Below are positions 57,646-64,000 of a DNA stretch of 64,000 bases, in pieces. Location of the stretch: positions 930,001-994,000 of the forward strand of contig JAHRHY010000013.1 in NCBI GenBank assembly GCA_019671135.1, given 5' to 3'. The stretch is from Linnemannia hyalina. Its lineage: Eukaryota > Mortierellomycota > Mortierellomycetes > Mortierellales > Mortierellaceae. The notes under the pieces are model-generated. The model saw only the letters and a list, made by a program, of their open reading frames with translations, ran no database searches and was not told the origin of the DNA. The first letter of the stretch is position 1; each line of letters begins with the position of its first letter. A program made the position numbers and the translations under genes.

Positions 57646-59415
57646 TCACATAATGCTGAAGGCGACTCGACAGGAGAGAACTGAGGGGTCAGATCCAAAA
57701 TGTCGCATCGACCCTTGGTACGGTAGCGGCAGCAGCCCAAACACCCTGCGGACAGAATGCCAATTCCGCTGCATCCAGTACAACTCCTTCCTCCCGATCC
57801 GGTGGTCCATCCCCCAGATCGAAAAAAACTCGAGCGATTTGAGTTCTGATAACAGATCCAGTCCGCTCTCGAGCGTCAGTTCCAAGCAGGTTAATTGTAG
57901 GAACGGGTTGTACTTTTTGACCGCCCGACCATCGTTGTCGTCACTATCATCGGAGCCTTCATTGTCGGTTTCGGCGACCATGTCTCTTGCAAGACTGTAA
58001 CCCAAACAGAGATCCTCCAAACACACTAGCGCCCCGAGTTGAGCGCACACTTTTCTCTGCAAGACCCGACTCTCTTCCATATCTCCTGTGTGAAAAGGAG
58101 TTCCTGCGGGGATGGGCTGGTCCCTAGCATCGGTTTTGATATCCGGCCTCGGGATCCCCGATATAATCAGGTGAAGCACCTTCAGCCATTTGCTCGACCA
58201 GGGTTGCCGAGTGAGTTCCGTGGCCGTGATAGAAGGGTATCGATCGTAACCACATTCCAAGACCCGGAGAGTAGGACAGGTCCGCAAGATAACCAACAGA
58301 TCCTCGCTCGACAGCCAGTCCTTGTTGTTGATAACGAGCTTTTGAAATCCTCGTTGTGATGCGGCATGAGTTATGGCCTTCCTGTCTTCTTCCGTGATGG
58401 TGCTCGAGTCATAGTCTCCTAGATTGATGCCTTGCCAAACTTCCTGAACACCACGATCATCCGCGTTCAGATCTGACAGCTCACCAGACAAAGTCCCCTC
58501 AAGCGAAGCGACGACCTGTCCAGAATGCTGCTGCCTCCAGAAACAGTTCCGAAAGGCAACGCCCATGACGCCATGCAAGGTCCTCAAAATCGACATGTCA
58601 TCTGTGAACCACTGCCGTCTCCCTTCAAATGGAAAGAACCGATCGTCCACAACCTCCAACCCACTACATCCTTCCAGAAACCCATTCAGGATCCACGGAA
58701 AGATCGGCTCCATAGGCCCACTCATGGACGGGTACCCCACCTCGAGCTGCAAGACCTTGAGTTTCGGATGGGACTTTGTCCCAGGAATGGTCATCGGTGG
58801 AGGAGCCATAAACAGCATGAGCGGGCACGAGATCCCAAACTTGACGACAAGGGTCTCAAGTTCTGACGAGCAGGTCTCCAGGAACGTCCTCAGCGCCAAT
58901 GGACTCGCTTTGGGATGTACATGCATATGCATCAACTTGAGGGACTTTAACCGAGGAAGACCTGGCGAAATGACGCCCAAGAGCCGTTCGAACCAAGCAC
59001 CAGGGACCGGAGTATTGGTGACATCCAAATTGCGCAACTGAGGGCTCCTCTTCAGAATCTCAATCAACCGATCCACATTCGTCTCGAGGTCCAGCCTGGT
59101 CGACACACAAAGCGATGACAAACTCAACAAAGGTGCCGGAACAGCCACACACAGAGCTTGAAGGACCTTGATGTGTGGCTCGTGCCGGACAAAGACGTTT
59201 CGGATATGAGTCCCATGTCGCGCGAGGACAGGTTGGAACTTCTTGCCGATGATGTCCCTTGTGAGGGAGGAGCTCACTACCGTGAAATCGGCCCAGAGTA
59301 AAGGTGTCCAGGTTGAGCACCAGTCTTTGTTGACAAGAAGGGCTCTGAGAAGGTCGCGTGTGTCGAGGTAGTTGGCGATTTCTCGGACGAGTTCTGGAGG
59401 AAAGAGGGGGTGCAT
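57646..59415 (-). CDS. F-box/LRR-like protein, type I (589 aa)
   Basis: ATG at 59415 (MHPLFPPELVREIANYLDTR); F-box about residues 3-45. Middle blocks LETCSSELETLVVKFG, HPKLKVLQLEV and GFLEGCSGLEVVDDRFF match the other type I genes. C-terminal signature: SGIPRPDIKTDARDQPIPAG, LQRKVCAQLGAL, LELTLESGLDLLSEL and MDHRIGRKELYWMQR. It is the closest by eye to 2232-3989 in several blocks (PIPAGTPFHTG versus PIPEGTPLHSG) despite lying 55 kb away. An acidic EGSDDSDDNDG loop is specific to it. Predicted SCF adaptor. Confidence 0.85.
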   Translation of the reverse strand: MHPLFPPELVREIANYLDTRDLLRALLVNKDWCSTWTPLLWADFTVVSSSLTRDIIGKKFQPVLARHGTHIRNVFVRHEPHIKVLQALCVAVPAPLLSLSSLCVSTRLDLETNVDRLIEILKRSPQLRNLDVTNTPVPGAWFERLLGVISPGLPRLKSLKLMHMHVHPKASPLALRTFLETCSSELETLVVKFGISCPLMLFMAPPPMTIPGTKSHPKLKVLQLEVGYPSMSGPMEPIFPWILNGFLEGCSGLEVVDDRFFPFEGRRQWFTDDMSILRTLHGVMGVAFRNCFWRQQHSGQVVASLEGTLSGELSDLNADDRGVQEVWQGINLGDYDSSTITEEDRKAITHAASQRGFQKLVINNKDWLSSEDLLVILRTCPTLRVLECGYDRYPSITATELTRQPWSSKWLKVLHLIISGIPRPDIKTDARDQPIPAGTPFHTGDMEESRVLQRKVCAQLGALVCLEDLCLGYSLARDMVAETDNEGSDDSDDNDGRAVKKYNPFLQLTCLELTLESGLDLLSELKSLEFFSIWGMDHRIGRKELYWMQRNWHSVRRVFGLLPLPYQGSMRHFGSDPSVLSCRVAFSIM

Positions 59416-59801
59416 GTCGGACAACAATGGTAAAGGGGAATGCAATAAGGGTAAGGTGAATGAATGGGTGTCAGTCGGATCCAATGCCGTGAAGAAAGAG
59501 GGATGCTGAAGTGGAGTGAGCGTGCTTTGGGTGTGCTTTGGAGGATAGACGAAGAGTGCTTGCTCGAAGATAAGATGCAAGAAAAGGTGCCAGAATCTCA
59601 AATTTATAGGGCTCGGTCAAGTCGAGCAATCGACCCTTCCTTTTGCCACCATTATAACCCTTTTTGCCACCATTCTACCCCCTTTGCCACCATTCTACCC
59701 TGGTCTGCAAAGTGGACTTGCTGCAGGTGAGAAATGGCTTTAGTTAACAAACAAATATCAAACAAAAACAAATAGTCAAATGAGATAGTACATGTCAAAG
59801 C

Positions 59802-60797
59802 TCACATATTCATTTGGTCTACTGAACTAGAAAAAAAAGAATAGGCGCAGCTTGGCAACATCAGGGTCCATACACTATTTAGTCGAAAGATCAAGCCCGA
59901 CACATGTTGAAGATGCATCCACATCTTGTCCATCCGCAGCAGCTCGTCTTTCCCTACCCGGTGCTCGATATTTTCCACTTTGAGGTATTGAAGTTCCCGC
60001 AATCCCAAAAGTAATCCAAGACCGCTTGCGAGCGGCAGTCGACTAGGAATTGTGGATCGTAGTATACACCGGCCCTGTAGTTGATTGGTGAGTTATTGCT
60101 GTTTTCTAGTTCCAGCCACTGGTAACGGCGATCATTCTCAAGAACAAGTTTCTCCAGACATACCAGTCTCCCCAGTTGTGCACATATCTGACGTTGTATA
60201 GCCCGACTCTGGTCCATTGTCCTACTATGCAATGGTATTCTTCCAGGTATCGATCGACCTCGGTAATCAATCTGGACATCTGGCCTGGGAACTCCTCTGA
60301 TAACCAGATTGTAACTTGGAGCCAGTGACAAGACCGTCGTCCATGGAGCGCAATGGTAGCCAAGAGGGTCGATAAGTGCTGGAGCATGACCTCACGCAAA
60401 GACCGACCATGCTGGATAATCGACTGAATATCCTGGCTCGCCATCATCTCACCGTACACGATCTTGACGACCTGAAGTGCACGTCGACTGGACGTGGCCA
60501 AGCGCCCAACTGGTATCTTGAAGGGAAGAAAGATAATGTTGAATCTCGACAGCATTCCATGCAACCTCTAAAGTCGAATCGTCACTCAATGTGATATAGG
60601 GGTCTGGGTATAAAATATGCCGTGCAAGTTGATTGTCGTCCAAGGGTTTCTCTTTGTGGCTGCTGCTAGGGATGCACTCCTTAAGTCGAAGACTCATCAC
60701 GCGCTTCAGAGTCGAATGAATGGATGGGTACCAGGAAAGCCAAGAGTTCTTGATGAAAGACTTCTGAGAGGAGCTCGGGGGGTAATGTGGCCAGCAT
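59802..60797 (-). pseudogene. severely decayed F-box type I paralogue
   Basis: The start MLATLPPELLSEVFHQELLA at 60797 is an F-box beginning that stops within 40 codons. Most of the LRR region is deleted. Remnants: DIQSIIQHGRSLREVMLQHL, GVPRPDVQIDYRGRSIPG, SRAIQRQICAQLGRLVCLEK and IEHRVGKDELLRMDKMWMHL, in at least three frames. It sits in tandem upstream of 57646-59415. Confidence 0.7.
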
Positions 60798-61905
60798 GGT
60801 GGTAGGCTGCAGGATGAATGACAGTGGCTGGTTGATGATGATGTTGAAAGAGTTGACGAAAATGGTGGAAGGTGTGGGCAGCATGAGAAAAACAGTCATG
60901 ATGAAGCAATTGGCACGACGCATAAACTCATACCGAGTCTGTGCTGGATCACGTTTTTGCTTTTGTCGCTGGCCTCTCCTTACTCTTCTTTGATAGTTCA
61001 TCATCACCAACTCAAAGGCGCCGCTACCGAGGACGTCCCGCCAACATCTCAGCGACGAGGTCCACCAGAACACCACCCATATCACGACCATTTGCACACC
61101 GCCAACCATATGTATCGTCAAGAATTATTGTTCAGAAGCCCCGCTAAATGAGCAAGGAACTTCCACCATCACAATCCACCTGCACAGTGGAGAGAGGCGG
61201 CAAGAAGGCTAATGCTGTCAGGGTAAGGTTCCTGTTGTTCAAGGTATACACACCCTCCTTTTATGACTCCATCACCTTTTACCTCGCAAGGAGGACAACA
61301 AAAAATAAAAGAGCAGAGCATGGAAGAAACCGATTTCCTAAAAAGGACGATCATTGTGCACCCTAATTAAACTTTGCGCCCCGCGGTTGTAAAAAAAAGC
61401 CCCATTTGCTCGTTCAATGGACAAAGGCTTTGCATGATTGACACGCATTGAGGCCAATCGTTCGAGTAAATGCAGAGGAAAAGATGGTTCATAACTTAAC
61501 ATGCAACAGAGAAAAGAGAACTAAAGGTTCATTGCCCTCTTATTGTTCCGCCGCCTTCACCGCTTACGATTTCGTCTCAGCTTTGTTCATAGTGCATTGC
61601 CAGGCAACCGCCTTCTTCTTCGAGTATATCCAAATAAGGAAGGGCTTTGTACTCCCATCCCCCGCTCAAACCATCTGCCTCAACGTTTGTTTTTTTTTTC
61701 TTTCTTTTGTCCCATCTGCGCTTATTCCTTCGTCTCTTTAACCCTCACCATTGCTCTTTGTTTTTTTCCTTTCTTTTTTTGTCTCATAAAATTTCACTCG
61801 CCTTCTCTTCTTAGCGTTTTCATAAATACCCATCAACGACCTTATCCCTTTACTTTATCTCCTCGACCACTCAAAGCACCTTTACCGCTCCATTGATCAC
61901 CATCC
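60798..61905. other. intergenic with duplicated promoter segment
   Basis: Open frames here are not supported. The segment 61303-61690 matches 5852-6200, and a CATAAATACCC box lies at 61821. Confidence 0.4.
61303..61690 (+). repeat. duplicated promoter segment, copy 2 (partner 5852-6200)
   Basis: Shares several blocks with 5852-6200, the best being an almost identical stretch at 61634 (ccaaataaggaagggctttg). It precedes the Q-rich paralogue in the same orientation and similar distance. Confidence 0.55.
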
Positions 61906-62637
61906 ATGTCTACCAGTGTCATGACCTTAACCAACATGTCGATCATCAACACTCAGGAGTACAGAAACCGACAGCACGAGCGAGAGCGTGAACGAGACCA
62001 CGACCAAGAAGACGCGTCCGACAACACTCACGCCAGAAAGAAAACCAGATCTGGCGCCCACCTCCCTTCCCCGCCACTACCAACAACAATGTACACCGCC
62101 GAGGACCTGATGAACCACACAAGCCCATTGCCCTATGTCGCCGCGTCCGCTACCACAACAGCTACACCTATGTCCTCCTCATCCACCCCCACCTCGATGC
62201 CTGAGCTTATGGCTCACAATACTTCTGCCGTCACCGCTGCCACAACGTCCGGTTCTGGCTCTCCAACCCTCATCACAACCGCATCCAAGCAGACACTATC
62301 ACACCCTCAACAACCCCTCACCCAAACACAACCGCAGACACAACAACAAATCCAGGCACAACAACAACAACAAAAACAACAAAAGCAGCCATCTCCTTAC
62401 CCACCAACTTCAATCTACACCATCGACGACTTTATCACCCGGTACGCCTGCAAGATGCACTACGGAGACCAATTGATCAAGGGACAGATGCAAAAGATCG
62501 AAACCGTCAAGCACGATCCCACACAAGACCAAAAGTATCGTGAACTCTATGTGGGCCTGAGTAGTTTAGAAATCAAAGTCCGGGAGTATGAGGATAAGAT
62601 CGAGAGTTTATTCAGGCTCAAGTTTAGTGGCAATTGA
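61906..62637 (+). CDS. Q-rich protein, paralogue of 6453-7133 (243 aa)
   Basis: ATG at 61906 (MSTSVMTLTNMSIINTQEYR); an alternative ATG at 61936 matches the paralogue start better. Shared with the paralogue: EYR..(R)ERERE helix, LPSPPLPTTMYTAEDLM, a variable Ala/Ser/Thr spacer, a Gln tract (about residues 138-165), and the C-terminal domain SIYTIDDFITRYACKM ... EYEDKIESLFRLK. Conservation of ends with a free spacer means both copies have been under selection as proteins. Function unknown; a nuclear or scaffold role is a guess from composition. AATAAA at about 62822. Confidence 0.7.
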   Translation: MSTSVMTLTNMSIINTQEYRNRQHERERERDHDQEDASDNTHARKKTRSGAHLPSPPLPTTMYTAEDLMNHTSPLPYVAASATTTATPMSSSSTPTSMPELMAHNTSAVTAATTSGSGSPTLITTASKQTLSHPQQPLTQTQPQTQQQIQAQQQQQKQQKQPSPYPPTSIYTIDDFITRYACKMHYGDQLIKGQMQKIETVKHDPTQDQKYRELYVGLSSLEIKVREYEDKIESLFRLKFSGN

Positions 62638-63099
62638 AAGGGGGGGTTTTACTTCACTCTCATTCTTGTCGACTTTTTTTTATTCTCCCATTTCTATCTC
62701 TTGGTCATGACCAATTATTTTTCGTTGCTCTCATTTCCCTTCCTTACCTGCATTGCGACCCTTTCATCTTCTTTTTTCGTTTGTAAACCATATCCACTTG
62801 TGTAATTATGCTTCTGTCTGTAATAAAAAAAGGCCCTCTCTCTCGAACCGCACTTTTTAAGAACGATATATGTTTTTGTTAGAGAAGAGGCACTCGTTGA
62901 GAGACAAGAAAACGTAACGGGCTGTTGCATGTCTTGAAAAAAAAAAAGAACAATGTCAGAAAAGTATAACCACAAGACAAAAAATAAGGAAAGGGACCGA
63001 GTTGGCATCAAAAATATTTCTTCGGTTCTATGTGGAATGGTACAAGGGGCTACTTACAACCACTTCTTCTTCAGTCGCCATCTACGTGGTTGGTGGCTG
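62638..63099. other. convergent 3' flanks
   Basis: 3' UTRs of the Q-rich paralogue and of the minus-strand partial gene. No further gene seen. Confidence 0.4.
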
Positions 63100-64000
63100 C
63101 TACTCCTCGCGCTGCAGTGTCGTCACCTGCAACAATGCCATCACTTTCTCCTCCAGTCCAGCCAGGGCCCAATCATATGCTCCTCCGAGATCTTCGCCAC
63201 ACCGTTCGCTCGATTCAGCACGGAACACCCGCTCGAGTTCCCGGAGAGCTTTCGTGTATTCCTTCGTCGATTCCGTACCGCCAAGGGATCTCTCTTTCAT
63301 CCAGTGTACCTTTCGAATGAGCCCCTCCAAAATCATTTTGCTGGCAATTGAGGCTGCGCTAGTGTCGCCACAATCGAGCGCCATCTTCTTGTACTGCAAG
63401 CTGTAAAGATGGCAGCAGTCAATAAGATCCCCGACAAACCAGTACCAGCCTGACTCGACTCCTGCCGCATCCATCGCCTCCACAGCCAGAGCAAAAATAC
63501 TTGATAGGATCAAAGAGGAGGACCCAACGTCATAAAGCGTGACATCTTCGTCTGCTCTAACGGCATCTTCGAGGCCCAGTGTCCGGATCGCCTGAAACAG
63601 TTCCTTGTCAGATGGAGAGAAAGGTGGACTTTGGGGAGGGATAGCAGGTGCATTCCTGCGTTGCGACCACTGCGAACCTTGGCTGAGAGGCGACGACTTT
63701 CGGACCAAAAGAGCCATGAGATCCATTATGGGCGACCGCTCGACCAGAGACCGTCCAAAGAACGCCAGCGCATCCTCAGCTGGTTTGATGGCCTCCTTCC
63801 AAATTAACTGATGTCTCCAGGGAATAAGGTACAAGGACGCAACCTCGCCCAGATCACCAACCAAAACTCCATCCTGCACCGTGACTCTCCTGTCAATCGA
63901 TCGCGTCGAAACTGGGCGAGGAGAAGCCTTGGCCTTGCTCAGACTCTGAAACAAAGCGCCCTTTGCTCTGGCAAACGACTCGGTCACTTTTGCACAGTGT
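63100..64000 (-). CDS. C-terminal part of an unidentified protein (cut by window edge)
   Basis: The minus-strand frame is open from the window edge to a TAG at 63100-63102, about 300 codons without a start. Segments: ARAKGALFQSLSKAKASPRP, a folded-looking region with VQDGVLVGDLGEVASLYLIP, a Pro/Ser-rich linker, and a helical C-terminus with SGWYWFVGDLIDCCHLYSLQ, ASKMILEGLIRKVHWMKER and ALRELERVFRAESSERCGED. Not recognised; helical content and lack of TM segments suggest a soluble trafficking or scaffold protein, but this is a guess. Confidence 0.6.
   Translation of the reverse strand, partial: HCAKVTESFARAKGALFQSLSKAKASPRPVSTRSIDRRVTVQDGVLVGDLGEVASLYLIPWRHQLIWKEAIKPAEDALAFFGRSLVERSPIMDLMALLVRKSSPLSQGSQWSQRRNAPAIPPQSPPFSPSDKELFQAIRTLGLEDAVRADEDVTLYDVGSSSLILSSIFALAVEAMDAAGVESGWYWFVGDLIDCCHLYSLQYKKMALDCGDTSAASIASKMILEGLIRKVHWMKERSLGGTESTKEYTKALRELERVFRAESSERCGEDLGGAYDWALAGLEEKVMALLQVTTLQREE

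Overview
The window is nuclear DNA of an early-diverging filamentous fungus, most likely Mortierellaceae (Mortierellomycotina). This is inferred from intron-rich genes with GTAAGT-type donors and short introns, a FANCD2 orthologue (absent from most Dikarya, from family knowledge), abundant intronless F-box/LRR-like genes, a ZNFX1-type helicase relic and a Crinkler-like PD-(D/E)XK fragment. No species-level call is possible from sequence alone.

Layout. 0-10 kb: a terminal exon fragment, a doubtful spliced gene, an intact F-box gene (2.2-4.0 kb), two repeat modules (4.3-5.4 kb) and a tiny gene, a Q-rich gene (6.4-7.1 kb) and a decayed FAD monooxygenase. 10-21 kb: a second-type F-box gene, a polyglutamine membrane protein (minus strand) and a vigilin/SCP160-type multi-KH RNA-binding protein. 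21.5-25.3 kb: a large palindrome with arms of about 1.19 kb that appear identical, a 1.0 kb loop holding a PD-(D/E)XK nuclease-like fragment, and a 323-bp insertion in one arm. 25.7-28.1 kb: a ZNFX1-like helicase pseudogene broken at the Walker A motif. 28.9-35 kb: an ABCA-type half transporter and an unknown protein. 36-48 kb: an F-box gene, a 21-exon FANCD2 gene, another F-box gene and a decayed one. 48.8-51 kb: acetoacetyl-CoA thiolase. 51.3-60.8 kb: a cluster of F-box paralogues, two of them broken. 61.3-64 kb: a paralogue of the Q-rich gene with a duplicated promoter segment, and the 3' part of an unknown gene.

Three single-copy housekeeping or repair genes (KH protein, FANCD2, thiolase) sit among rapidly duplicating and decaying families. 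Six F-box genes or relics share one C-terminal signature (IPRPD, then a QR-Y-QL stretch, LEM-L-SG, then M-HRIG), so a single lineage has expanded locally on both strands.

The most unusual items are the palindrome with its captured nuclease fragment, the short-TIR insertion with two independent empty sites, and a full-length FANCD2 in which the position aligning with the conserved monoubiquitinated lysine is threonine.
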